NCBI GenBank assembly: GCA_937900435.1
Contig: CALCEG010000005.1
Location: 1-13,144 of the forward strand
Direction: 5' to 3'
Origin: an uncultured Alphaproteobacteria bacterium
GTDB lineage: Bacteria; Pseudomonadota; Alphaproteobacteria; Rs-D84
DNA: 13,144 nt
The position numbers and the translations under genes are program-made. The notes beneath the pieces were generated by a model. That model was not told where the DNA came from and searched no databases. It saw nothing but the letters and a program-made list of their open reading frames with translations. Shown here piece by piece: positions 1-7,905 of the stretch (within the stretch, counting starts at the first letter, position 1; every line of letters starts with the position of its first letter).

Positions 1-27
1 TGTGGCTTTTTTGTGAATTTATCAGCG

Positions 28-249
28 CTATATTGATTTTTTAAGCAAAATATTAACCTGTTTTTTAAATTTTTCACTATTTTTGTTAAAATATTTTACA
101 GGAGCTTCATCTACTATTTCTGATAATGATAAAAGTATAAACATAAGTACTGTAAATCCACCAGCACCAACAATAAATCCAGAATGTATGTAAACATCGT
201 CACTCCTCCTTTTACGAACAGTTGTTCCGAACAAGTGTTCTGATTTCAT
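28..249 (-). CDS. Alternative 73-aa frame with one membrane segment (competes with 114-197)
   Basis: This open frame begins at an ATG (249) that overlaps the stop of the upstream U32-like remnant as TAATG. It encodes a basic N-terminus, a glycine-rich hydrophobic stretch of about 22 residues (roughly residues 23-45) and a lysine-rich tail. The C-terminal half looks protein-like: a membrane anchor followed by a charged cytoplasmic tail. However, its ATG lies within the -10 element of the predicted promoter and has no Shine-Dalgarno, and residues 3-12 would be encoded by the operator palindrome. The strong ribosome site at 203-211 serves the other frame. If this frame is the real product, initiation or a frameshift near 197 is needed. 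Either this or the 27-residue peptide is likely to be the gene; both are unlikely to be. Confidence 0.3.
   Translation of the reverse strand: MKSEHLFGTTVRKRRSDDVYIHSGFIVGAGGFTVLMFILLSLSEIVDEAPVKYFNKNSEKFKKQVNILLKKSI
114..197 (-). CDS. Small hydrophobic peptide (27 aa), possible operator-controlled toxin-like membrane peptide
   Basis: This is a 27-codon leftward reading frame starting at ATG 197 and ending in TAG. It was chosen because an unusually strong Shine-Dalgarno (AAAGGAGG, about 203-211) sits 7 nt before the ATG, and a good promoter and palindromic operator lie just upstream. The peptide starts MFTYILDLLLVLV and is almost entirely hydrophobic and aromatic, with a short polar tail (HYQK), so a single membrane segment is likely. 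Size and composition recall SOS-controlled type I toxins such as TisB, but there is no sequence family match I can name. A competing frame (28-249) runs through the same DNA and also encodes a membrane segment. That frame lacks a start codon behind this Shine-Dalgarno, so a frameshift between the two is possible. Confidence 0.4.
   Translation of the reverse strand: MFTYILDLLLVLVDLQYLCLYFYHYQK
216..240. promoter_or_regulatory. Tandem dyad operator, GAACA-N2-TGTTC twice
   Basis: Two 12-bp perfect dyads (216-227 and 229-240) are separated by one C. Together they form a 25-bp palindrome around position 228 with a single mismatched pair (221/235). They occupy approximately +1 to +26 of the predicted leftward transcript, just before the Shine-Dalgarno. 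GAAC-N4-GTTC is the core of the Gram-positive LexA/DinR box, and phage-type repressors also use such sites. It is not the GTTC-N7-GTTC spacing typical of alphaproteobacterial LexA. In RNA it could also fold as a leader hairpin. Confidence 0.55.
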
Positions 250-275
250 TATAGCGACTTTTTCATAAAAATCAA
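248..275 (-). promoter_or_regulatory. Leftward sigma70-type promoter
   Basis: On the minus strand, TTGATT (275-270) and a consensus TATAAT (253-248) are separated by 16 bp. The predicted transcription start falls near 241, right at the edge of the palindromic operator, and the leader to the ATG at 197 is short. The promoter is embedded in the end of the U32-like remnant. Confidence 0.6.
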
Positions 276-356
276 GTCTTTTTCCGACATTTCACGGGCA
301 ACAACCACACGGGAGAATCCCATATCCTTTAAGATTTTCAAAGCCGATTTCAATAC
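268..356 (-). pseudogene. Internal fragment of a peptidase U32 family gene
   Basis: On the minus strand this stretch encodes a segment containing DMGFSRVVVAREMSEKDL. It closely follows the conserved U32 block in which TrhP/YegQ-type proteins read roughly KFWxxMGxxRVxLxRELSxEEI. The match covers only about 30 residues: upstream it runs into antisense helicase sequence and downstream into promoter-like DNA and a stop at 251-249. It is therefore a remnant, not a gene. The right edge of the window carries the beginning of a U32 gene in the opposite orientation, but the window ends before the equivalent block, so I cannot say whether this is a copy of that gene or of another paralogue. Confidence 0.6.
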
Positions 357-360
357 CGTC

Positions 361-1305
361 TTGACCCTGTTTTCACCAATATCCAAGGACCGTGATAAAC
401 TGAATACATACATCGATGGTGAAATTGATATTCTGATTGGTACGGACTGCATCAGTGAAGGGCAAAACTTGCAGGATTGTGATTATCTAGCAAATTATGA
501 TATTCATTGGAATCCTGTGCGTATTGTTCAGCGTTTTGGACGAATTGACCGTATTGGCAGTAATAACAGTCAAATCCAGATGGTAAATTTCTGGCCTGAT
601 ATGGCATTGGATGAATATATCAACCTAAAGGGGCGTGTTGAAACCAGAATGGTTGGTGTTGCAATTACCAGCACCGGTAACAATATCATCGGCAAAGACA
701 ACGACCTGGAATACCGTATGGCCCAGTTGGATAAAATCAAAAATGAAAATCCAGACCTGGAAGATATGGATACCGGTGTAAATATCATGGATTTGGGGTT
801 GAATGAGTTCAGAATGGATTTACTGGACTATATAAAACATAACCCGAATATTGAAAAGGCCCCACACGGACTGCACGCTGTTGTGCCTGCATCCAAGGAT
901 TTACCACGTGGCAGCATCTTTATCCTGCGTAGCGTGAATAATGCCCATAAAATCGACGTACAGAACCGTTTGCATCCATTCTATATGGTGTATCTGTCCG
1001 AAGATGGAACGGTTGTCTGCAATCATTTAGAGGCGAAAAAGATGCTGGATATACTACGCAGATTATGCCGTGGTAAAAACAGTCCGGATAAACAGCTGTG
1101 TGCCGCATTCAATGAACAGACCAAAAATGGTTTTGATATGGATTATTATTCAAATATGCTAAGTCAATCCATTCAAACCATTATCAAGGTCAAAGATGAA
1201 TCCGAAATAGACAGTTTGTTCACAGCCGGTGGAACCAGTTTCTTGACCAACGTTGTCAATGGACTGGATGATTTTGAACTGATTGGATTTGTGGTGGTGC
1301 AGTAA
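361..1305 (+). pseudogene. N-terminally truncated SNF2-type helicase (C-terminal lobe only)
   Basis: The reading frame opens abruptly. The first recognisable part, from about residue 5 (SPISKDRDK), belongs to the second RecA-like lobe of SNF2-family helicases. Motif V is ILIGTDCISEGQNL (residues 24-37) and motif VI is QRFGRIDRIGS (57-67). The rest is the family's C-terminal region. Walker A, DEAD/H box and the whole first ATPase lobe are missing, so this is roughly the last third of the usual protein and cannot hydrolyse ATP alone. No credible start exists: 361 is an isolated TTG without a ribosome site, and upstream in-frame sequence is antisense U32-like DNA. Its stop overlaps the next start (TAATG at 1305), showing it was the first surviving member of the restriction-modification operon. 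Helicases of this kind accompany some type III systems, probably as accessory translocases. Confidence 0.8.
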
Positions 1306-1931
1306 TGATAACGTTTCCAAAACATACTTTTGTTGGTAAATTTCTGGCCAAGGAACAATTGTATTCCCGTGACATTATCACCGGGGCATTAAAGCAATCT
1401 CTGATAGATGATGTTGCGAAAATAACAATTGAATATAACTTTTCATCACGAACATTGAATGTCGAAGAAGGAACCGTTTTCCCAGAGATAACCGTTCTGA
1501 AAATTGTGCTGAAGCGTCGTGAAATCAATATGCGATTGCTGGATGCGTTGGACCGTGCGATTCCATCCAGTTATATTTTATTTATCCTGGAATCTGATGA
1601 TGAACAGTGTGTCAGTATTGCCCACAAAGAAAAAACAACCACAATAACATTGTCTAAACGTTGGTGCACACAATGGTCGGATGCATTGTCGTTGGATATT
1701 CGTGGCACAACCATTGACCAGATATATCGTGGCTTTATTGAACAGGTATCAGGCGGCAGTGTGTCTGGGAACAGTGCAGAACAATTGCGTGACAGTGTTG
1801 CCAATGACATTGAACGGGATAAAATCATGCGACAGATTGCCAAATTGGAATCAAAGTTGTATAATGAAAACCAACTGAATAAACAAATTGAAATAAAACA
1901 CGAAATTGAAAGATTAAAGGGGAAATTATAA
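1305..1931 (+). CDS. DUF4391-like accessory protein of the restriction-modification operon
   Basis: This 208-residue protein begins MITFPKHTFVGKFLAK and contains the pattern typical of DUF4391. There is an N-terminal FPxxT segment, a short helix around KQSLIDDVAKI, a strand block ending in ITVLKIVLK (about residues 62-70), and LDALDRAIPSSYILFIL (about 80-96). The C-terminal third (about 160-208) is highly charged and predicted helical, possibly a coiled coil for partner binding. The biochemical role of DUF4391 is unknown. From memory it is often encoded between an SNF2-type helicase and a type III Mod gene, exactly as here. It overlaps both neighbours by one base (TAATG at 1305 and 1931), which implies translational coupling and fixed stoichiometry. 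The start is set by this overlap. No catalytic motif is evident. Confidence 0.7.
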   Translation: MITFPKHTFVGKFLAKEQLYSRDIITGALKQSLIDDVAKITIEYNFSSRTLNVEEGTVFPEITVLKIVLKRREINMRLLDALDRAIPSSYILFILESDDEQCVSIAHKEKTTTITLSKRWCTQWSDALSLDIRGTTIDQIYRGFIEQVSGGSVSGNSAEQLRDSVANDIERDKIMRQIAKLESKLYNENQLNKQIEIKHEIERLKGKL

Positions 1932-3763
1932 TGGAAAAATTGAAAAAGACAGCCAATCCAGTGGATTTAGTTCTGGCCAAGGTTCGTGATTTATGTCCGG
2001 CAGCGGTCCAGGGTGACAAAATTGATTTTGAACGCCTGCGTTCAGAATTGGAACCATCGTTGTCTGAAGAAAATGAAACATATAATTTCACCTGGGTTGG
2101 TAAACGTGATGCGATTTTGGGTGCAACTCTGCCGGTTGGCAAGACATTACGTCCCGACGTTGAAACGTCCAAGAATTGGGATGAAACCAAGAATCTGTAT
2201 ATCGAGGGTGACAACCTGGACGTTCTGAAATTGTTGCAGGAATCATACCTGGGCAAGGTAAAAATGATTTATATCGACCCACCATATAACACCGGCAATG
2301 ATTTTGTGTATTGCGACAATTTTGCAGAAAAATGCAAAGAATACATGGATAAAAAGGGTCAATGTGACGTTGAAACAAATGAACGCCTGTTCAAAAACGA
2401 TGAATCCAATGGTCGTTATCATTCTAATTGGTGCACGATGATTTACCCACGATTAAAGGTTGCCCGTGACCTGTTATCCGATGATGGTGTAATATTTATC
2501 TCAATTGACGATAATGAACAAGCCAATCTGAAGAAAATTTGTGATGAGGTGTTTGGGGAGGATAATTTTATAGCTAATTTTATCTGGAAAAGCAGACAAA
2601 ATAAGGATAATAGAAACTTGACTGGTGTGTCTGTAGACCATGAGTATATACTGGCTTATAGCAAAACAGCAGGTGTGCGTTCTTTTGAAGGAGGGGATAG
2701 AAAAGAAACGCAGTATTCCAATCCAGATAACGACGAAAGGGGACCTTGGTGTAGTGCGAATATGGCTGGGCTACTTGATGCTTCTAAGAGGCCGAATTGT
2801 CATTTTGATTTGATAAACCCCATTACTAATATCAATTATGGTAAACCTGCAATGGGTTGGCGTTACGACAAGAATACAATGAATAAGCTTATTGAAGAAG
2901 ATAGAATTTTGTGGCCTGCAGAAGCGACGGGCAGACCAAGAAGAAAAGTATTTCTGTCTGAGTTGACAATATTGCCGGGATACTCTTCTGTGGTCGGGGT
3001 AGACGTATATACCCGTAATGGCTCTAAGGATGTAGTGGATTTGTTTGAACAAAAGTTTTTTGACTATCCAAAGCCAACAGATTTGATTTTAGATTTTGTG
3101 AAACAAACAACACAGAAAGATTCCATCATTCTCGACTTTTTCTCTGGTTCTGCGACTGCTGCCCATGCGGTTATGCAATTGAATGCCGAAGATGGCGGCA
3201 ATCGTCGTTTTATAATGGTTCAATTGCCGGAACAAACAGATGAAAAGTCCGAGGCATTCAAAGCTGGTTATAAAAATATCTGTGAAATTGGTAAAGAACG
3301 CATTCGTCGTGCCGGTGATAAAATTATGGCGGAACATCCAGATTCAAAATTGGATATTGGGTTCAAGGTATTCAAACTGGACGAACCAAATATGAAAACA
3401 GGTATATTAAATGAACCATCCGCCCAGACCCAGGCCGGATTATTTGAAAATGTTGAAAACATCGTCGACGGGCGTACGTCACTGGATTTGTTGTATGATT
3501 CAATGATAAAACTGGGGTTGACATTGGACCTGGATGTAAAAACGGTGCAATCGGGTGATACAGAATACTTCAACGTTGATAACAACAGCTTGATTGCATG
3601 CTTTGCCGACCAAATACCAGAATCCATCGTTCATGAAATTGCGGCCATGCATCCATTGCGTGTGGTATTTCGTGATTCTTCGTTTGCAAATGATGCGGCA
3701 AAAATCAACGTCACCGAAATATTCAAAACAATTTCACCAAACACAAAAATAACCGTGTTGTAA
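1931..3763 (+). CDS. mod: Type III restriction-modification methyltransferase subunit (Mod)
   Basis: This 610-residue N6-adenine methyltransferase has the beta-class motif order. The catalytic DPPYNTG (D116-P-P-Y119) comes first, then a central target-recognition region, then the SAM-binding DFFSGSATAAHAV (from D402). In type III systems Mod recognises and methylates one strand of an asymmetric site and directs Res to unmodified DNA. The length is normal for the family and all key motifs are present. A good ribosome site (AAAGGGGA, 7 nt spacing) precedes the ATG, which also overlaps the stop of the DUF4391 gene. Codon use changes sharply in the recognition region (about 2560-3125): 9 of 12 arginine codons are AGA/AGG there, against 0 of 9 before it and 0 of 8 after it. 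This suggests the specificity domain was acquired by recombination. Res follows 22 bp downstream. Confidence 0.95.
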   Translation: MEKLKKTANPVDLVLAKVRDLCPAAVQGDKIDFERLRSELEPSLSEENETYNFTWVGKRDAILGATLPVGKTLRPDVETSKNWDETKNLYIEGDNLDVLKLLQESYLGKVKMIYIDPPYNTGNDFVYCDNFAEKCKEYMDKKGQCDVETNERLFKNDESNGRYHSNWCTMIYPRLKVARDLLSDDGVIFISIDDNEQANLKKICDEVFGEDNFIANFIWKSRQNKDNRNLTGVSVDHEYILAYSKTAGVRSFEGGDRKETQYSNPDNDERGPWCSANMAGLLDASKRPNCHFDLINPITNINYGKPAMGWRYDKNTMNKLIEEDRILWPAEATGRPRRKVFLSELTILPGYSSVVGVDVYTRNGSKDVVDLFEQKFFDYPKPTDLILDFVKQTTQKDSIILDFFSGSATAAHAVMQLNAEDGGNRRFIMVQLPEQTDEKSEAFKAGYKNICEIGKERIRRAGDKIMAEHPDSKLDIGFKVFKLDEPNMKTGILNEPSAQTQAGLFENVENIVDGRTSLDLLYDSMIKLGLTLDLDVKTVQSGDTEYFNVDNNSLIACFADQIPESIVHEIAAMHPLRVVFRDSSFANDAAKINVTEIFKTISPNTKITVL

Positions 3764-3785
3764 AGCATTGGGGGAATAATACGTC

Positions 3786-6700
3786 ATGGCACAAACAATG
3801 AAACTACAATTCAAACACCAGGACTTCCAGGCCGATGCGTGTAATGCGGTATGCGATGTGTTTTCAGGTCAACCAATGGCTAAACCGTTTTCATACACAC
3901 TGGACCCTGGTAACGATAAACGCACAATGGATTTGATGTTGATGGATGCGTTTGCAAACCAAAAACTGCGTGTTGAAAAAGATTTGCTGACCAATATCAA
4001 AAAAATTCAAATTGATGCCGGTCTGAAACCATCCAGCGACCTGGAAGGGACCGGTGTAAACCTGACCATTGAAATGGAAACAGGTGTTGGAAAGACCTAC
4101 ACCTATATCAAAACAATGTACGAATTGAATAAACGCTATGGTTGGACCAAGTTTATCATTGTTGTACCATCTGTTGCAATTCGTGAAGGTGTAAATAAAA
4201 CATTCCAGGTCACCGCAGACCATTTCCAACAAGAATACGGCAAGAAAATCCGCAGCTTTATCTATAATTCGGGCAAACTGGGTGATGTGGAAAGCTTTGC
4301 AACCGACAGCAATATCCATGTTATGATTATCAATGTCCAGGCCTTTGCTGCCCGTGGCAAGGATGCACGTCGTATCAGTATGTATCTGGATTCGTTCAAG
4401 GGCAGACGACCAATTGATGTTATATCTGCAACCAATCCAATTTTGATTCTGGATGAACCACAATCAATGGAAGGTGCCGTTGCCTCCCAAATGATTCAGG
4501 CGTTCAATCCTTTGTTTATATTGCGTTATTCTGCCACACACAGAAATCCATACAATATGATTTACCGTTTGGATGCATTGGATGCATATAACAAGAAATT
4601 GGTAAAACAGATAGAGGTTCGTGGTGTGTCAGTGATTGGTGATGGTGCAACATCGGGTTATGTATATCTGTCAAAAATCAATACGTTTGTTGGCAAAGAC
4701 CCGACTGCTGTGGTTGAAATTGACTATAAAACAGCCGATGGGACCGTTCGTAAAAAGTTGATGACATTGGACGAAGGGCATAATCTGTATGAAAAATCAG
4801 GTCACTTAAACGAATATGCAACCGGATGGACAATATCTAGAATTCGTGCCGACCAAGATTATATCGAATTCCTGAACGGCACTAAACTGTACATTGGCGA
4901 GGCCGTAGGTGACGTAAACGAAGAACAATTACGTCGTATTCAAATTCGTGAAACAATCAAGGCCCATCTGGACAAAGAACAAGAACTGTTTGACCATGGG
5001 ATTAAGGTTCTGTCACTGTTCTTTATTGACGAAGTTGAAAAATACCGTCCAGATGATAAATCACGTGGTCTGTACGCCCAAATGTTCGAAGAAGAATACG
5101 AAAATCTGAAAGCAATGAAGTTGCAGGAATTGGACTTCAATCCGGAATACAAAACATTCCTGGAACAGACCGATGCCACAAAATCACACCAGGGATATTT
5201 TGCCAAGGATAAAAAGGGTAATTTCAAAAACAGTAAAACCACCAGCAAAGAAACATCAGCCAGTGGCGAAGATGATGTGCGTGCCTATGACCTGATTATG
5301 AAAGACAAGGAACGCCTGTTGTCACGTTCAGAACCAGTTCGTTTTATCTTTTCTCATTCGGCATTACGTGAAGGTTGGGATAATCCGAACGTATTCCAAA
5401 TTTGTACACTGAAACAAAGCAACAATGATATTTCACGTCGCCAGGAAATTGGACGTGGACTGCGTTTGTGTGTGAATCAGAACGGTGAACGTATGGATGC
5501 ATCTGTGTTGGACGACGTGCATAAAATCAATGTGTTGACGGTTATTGCATCTGAATCTTATGAAAAGTTTGTCGATGAATTGCAAAAGGATATGGCGAAC
5601 GAACTAAAATACAGACCAAAAACAGTCACAACAGATTTGTTCAAGGATTGCATCATACACCTGGCCAATGGCGAAACAAAAACACTTACCCAGGTGGATG
5701 CAGAAAATATTATCTTTGAATTGCGTGCAAATGGCTATGTGGCAGATGGCAAATTCACAGATAAATACCAAACTGACCTGGCGAATAATGATTTGAAACT
5801 GCCATCTGGATACGACCAGGCAGATGTTATGCGTATACTGGAAAGCGTTTATAAACCTCTGGAAATCGCAAACGCCAATAAAACCAAATTCAATATCAAG
5901 GTAAACAAGGCAAATCTGGAAAAGAAAGAATTCCAGGAACTGTGGCGTAGAATCAACCGTAAATCTGCATACAAGGTGGATTTTGATACAGAAGAACTGG
6001 TCAAAAACTCTATCAATGCCATTGACCACAAATTACACGTGACCAAATTGATGGCGGTTATTACCAAGGGAACAATGGACAAGATTGATTCTGTGGCACA
6101 ATTGTCTGACGGCAAGGCCTTTGATGCAAAACAAACCACACACGAGGCAATTCAAACCGTTGAAACACACGTAAAATACGACCTGATTGGCAAAATTGTA
6201 GAAGGAACCCAGTTGACCCGTGCATGCGTGGCCAAGATTCTGACGGGTATATCTGCGGACAAATTTGCACAATTCAAGCAGAATCCAGAAGATTTTATCG
6301 CCAGGGTTACAAAACTAATAAATGAACAAAAGGCCACAGCGATTATAGAACATGTATCTTATAACCTGCTGGATGAAGAATTTGATACGAATATCTTTAC
6401 GGCCCCAGATTTGAAAGGCACAGCAGACAATACAGTCGAAACACCAAATCGTCACGTTTATAACTATGTGGTCACAGATTCTGATATAGAAAAAAATATG
6501 GCAAAATCACTGGAAATAAACGACGATGTTGTTGTGTACGCCAAATTGCCAAAGGGATTCCATATTTCTACCCCTGTGGGTAATTATAATCCTGACTGGG
6601 CAATTGCATTCAGACGTGGTTCGGTCAAACACGTGTATTTCGTTGCAGAAACCAAGGGGTCAATGCGTTCGCTGGATTTACGCCCGATTGAAAAGGCAAA

Positions 6701-6800
6701 AATCGAATGTGCCAGAAAGCATTTTGCACTGATTGGTAACAACGAAGTCAAATACGATGTCGTTAAAGATTACCAAGAACTGCTGAATATGATTATGTAG
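3786..6800 (+). CDS. res: Type III restriction endonuclease subunit (Res)
   Basis: This 1004-residue protein has full-length Res architecture. It begins with a Q-like motif (FKHQDFQADA, residues 9-18), followed by Walker A TGVGKT (99-104), the Walker B variant DEPQ (223-226) and SAT (about 249-251). REGWDNPNV (about 529-537) and the motif VI region QEIGRGLRL (about 552-560) complete the SF2 core. A PD-(D/E)XK nuclease follows near the C-terminus, with NPDW (D937) and ETK (E955, K957). It forms a complex with Mod, uses ATP to communicate along DNA between sites and cuts unmethylated DNA. The ATG was chosen by homology at the N-terminus; the preceding GGGGGA is about 10 nt away, so initiation may be modest. 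Codon use matches Mod's flanks. No frameshift or lost catalytic residue is visible, so the enzyme core appears intact even though the upstream helicase is broken. Confidence 0.95.
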   Translation: MAQTMKLQFKHQDFQADACNAVCDVFSGQPMAKPFSYTLDPGNDKRTMDLMLMDAFANQKLRVEKDLLTNIKKIQIDAGLKPSSDLEGTGVNLTIEMETGVGKTYTYIKTMYELNKRYGWTKFIIVVPSVAIREGVNKTFQVTADHFQQEYGKKIRSFIYNSGKLGDVESFATDSNIHVMIINVQAFAARGKDARRISMYLDSFKGRRPIDVISATNPILILDEPQSMEGAVASQMIQAFNPLFILRYSATHRNPYNMIYRLDALDAYNKKLVKQIEVRGVSVIGDGATSGYVYLSKINTFVGKDPTAVVEIDYKTADGTVRKKLMTLDEGHNLYEKSGHLNEYATGWTISRIRADQDYIEFLNGTKLYIGEAVGDVNEEQLRRIQIRETIKAHLDKEQELFDHGIKVLSLFFIDEVEKYRPDDKSRGLYAQMFEEEYENLKAMKLQELDFNPEYKTFLEQTDATKSHQGYFAKDKKGNFKNSKTTSKETSASGEDDVRAYDLIMKDKERLLSRSEPVRFIFSHSALREGWDNPNVFQICTLKQSNNDISRRQEIGRGLRLCVNQNGERMDASVLDDVHKINVLTVIASESYEKFVDELQKDMANELKYRPKTVTTDLFKDCIIHLANGETKTLTQVDAENIIFELRANGYVADGKFTDKYQTDLANNDLKLPSGYDQADVMRILESVYKPLEIANANKTKFNIKVNKANLEKKEFQELWRRINRKSAYKVDFDTEELVKNSINAIDHKLHVTKLMAVITKGTMDKIDSVAQLSDGKAFDAKQTTHEAIQTVETHVKYDLIGKIVEGTQLTRACVAKILTGISADKFAQFKQNPEDFIARVTKLINEQKATAIIEHVSYNLLDEEFDTNIFTAPDLKGTADNTVETPNRHVYNYVVTDSDIEKNMAKSLEINDDVVVYAKLPKGFHISTPVGNYNPDWAIAFRRGSVKHVYFVAETKGSMRSLDLRPIEKAKIECARKHFALIGNNEVKYDVVKDYQELLNMIM

Positions 6801-6816
6801 AAAGAAGGGTACAAGT

Positions 6817-7713
6817 ATGTCTGATGCTAAAAACGGGATGAAACTAAAGTTTGGAGGGAGTGACAACACAATTGATGCTATGTTATTGGCAAGTACTATC
6901 AAAGACCTTAATACACTATTATCTGTTGCCGCCAAACAAACAGACCCAGATATTGAAACGGCTTTGGTGCTAAAAAGCACAAATAGTGGATGTTTTGAGG
7001 CGTATTTTGATACTGTAATTGGCTTTGGGGCAACATTGTTGAATGTAGAAGTTCCCAAGGTCGTAAAAGATGTAATAGAATATCTACGTTTAGTAACTGA
7101 ACATTTGCGTAATAAGCCCCCTAAGGAAATAGTGACAGACAAGTCCACAGGACAGCCAATCGTGGTGCTGGGGGACAACAATCAAATAAGTATAAACCAG
7201 ACAACATACAATATGTATAATAATGCCGATGTGCAAAAGGCGACAGCGAACTTGTGCAAGAATATATTCAAGTCAAACAGAGATGCGGGTTTGACGATTT
7301 CAGGTGACTCAGCGGAAGAATGCATTGAACTTGATAAAGATTGTGGAAAAAATTGGACCGACAAGGTTTTTGAACCGGAAAAAAGCGAGTTGTCCGACGA
7401 AACACTTATAAATGTGACATTGCCAATCATTAAGCCCGATTTGAGCCAAAAAGGGGCATGGTATGTTGAATATAATCACAGTAATCAGTGGATGACGATA
7501 GAGGACGAAAGCTTTTTAGAGCAGGTAAAAAATGGTAATATTGTGTTCGCTGCTGGTGATTCCTTATCGTGTCAGTTGCGTATCAAATTTATAAAAGATT
7601 CTGAAGGAAATCCAGTTGTTGGGTCAGAGAAATTTTCTATAAAAAAAGTTTTGAAAAAAATCAAACATGTAGAGCCAGTAGATATGTTTACAGAACAACA
7701 AAACACCCCGTAA
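6817..7713 (+). CDS. Unrecognised 298-aa protein at the end of the restriction-modification operon
   Basis: I do not recognise a characterised family. The protein has an N-terminal domain of about 100 residues (strand, helix rich in leucine and alanine, strand block ending in SGCFEAYFDTV, then a hydrophobic helix pair). A linker containing VVLGDNNQISINQTTYNMYNN resembles beta-strand pairs around a short gap. A C-terminal beta-rich domain (about 190-285) ends in a lysine-rich tail. The general layout resembles a group of uncharacterised proteins I associate with prophages and genomic islands, but this is a weak recollection. There is no signal peptide or clear membrane segment. It starts 16 bp after res with AGAAGGG as ribosome site and shares the transcript up to the terminator at 7701-7727, so it is plausibly an accessory of the system. 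Its AT-richer codon use differs from res, hinting at separate acquisition. Confidence 0.8.
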   Translation: MSDAKNGMKLKFGGSDNTIDAMLLASTIKDLNTLLSVAAKQTDPDIETALVLKSTNSGCFEAYFDTVIGFGATLLNVEVPKVVKDVIEYLRLVTEHLRNKPPKEIVTDKSTGQPIVVLGDNNQISINQTTYNMYNNADVQKATANLCKNIFKSNRDAGLTISGDSAEECIELDKDCGKNWTDKVFEPEKSELSDETLINVTLPIIKPDLSQKGAWYVEYNHSNQWMTIEDESFLEQVKNGNIVFAAGDSLSCQLRIKFIKDSEGNPVVGSEKFSIKKVLKKIKHVEPVDMFTEQQNTP

Positions 7714-7727
7714 TGGGGTGTTTTTTT
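7701..7727 (+). terminator. Intrinsic terminator of the restriction-modification operon
   Basis: A perfect 9-bp stem (AAACACCCC / GGGGTGTTT) with a GTAAT loop is followed by a T run. The stop codon of the 298-residue gene (7711-7713) lies in the loop, and the stop of the convergent 59-codon gene (7726-7728) lies in the T tract. Confidence 0.9.
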
Positions 7728-7905
7728 ACCAGTGTTTGAATCCGTATTTGTCGATTCTAACACGCTTGCCGGTGGATGTTATAACAACTAGGTCGGGTTT
7801 GTCGTGGTATGCACCCTGGGCGTTTTTAAATGTATCAACAACGTTACCATTTTTTCGTCTAACCACAATGTCTTTATCTTTTTTGCGGTATGATAGGTCG
7901 GCCAT
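7726..7905 (-). CDS. Small 59-aa protein, paralogue A of a pair with AYHD motif
   Basis: This leftward gene of 59 codons starts at ATG 7905, with AGGA as ribosome site 6 nt upstream, and ends in TAA inside the T tract of the facing terminator. The product begins MADLSYRKKDKDIVV. It contains AYHDKPDLVVITSTGKRV (residues 32-49) and ends GFKHW; it is basic and looks like a small beta-strand-rich domain. It aligns without gaps in its second half to the product of 10239-10418: AYHD, then three residues, then VVI, two residues, TG, two residues, V. No known function is recognised; some likeness to small DUF2188-type proteins was considered but is not convincing. The conserved paralogy is the main evidence that it is translated. 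It is divergent from the methyltransferase gene, with about 70 bp between starts. Confidence 0.75.
   Translation of the reverse strand: MADLSYRKKDKDIVVRRKNGNVVDTFKNAQGAYHDKPDLVVITSTGKRVRIDKYGFKHW

Noticed and set aside
249..452. Whole 67-codon leftward frame as a gene
   Set aside because: Its N-terminal half is simply antisense to helicase motif V; only about 268-356 has independent homology (U32), and there is no start signal.
3891..4463. Long leftward frame of 190 codons inside res
   Set aside because: It is an antisense shadow of the conserved helicase core of res, with no ribosome site and unusual composition rich in cysteine and isoleucine.
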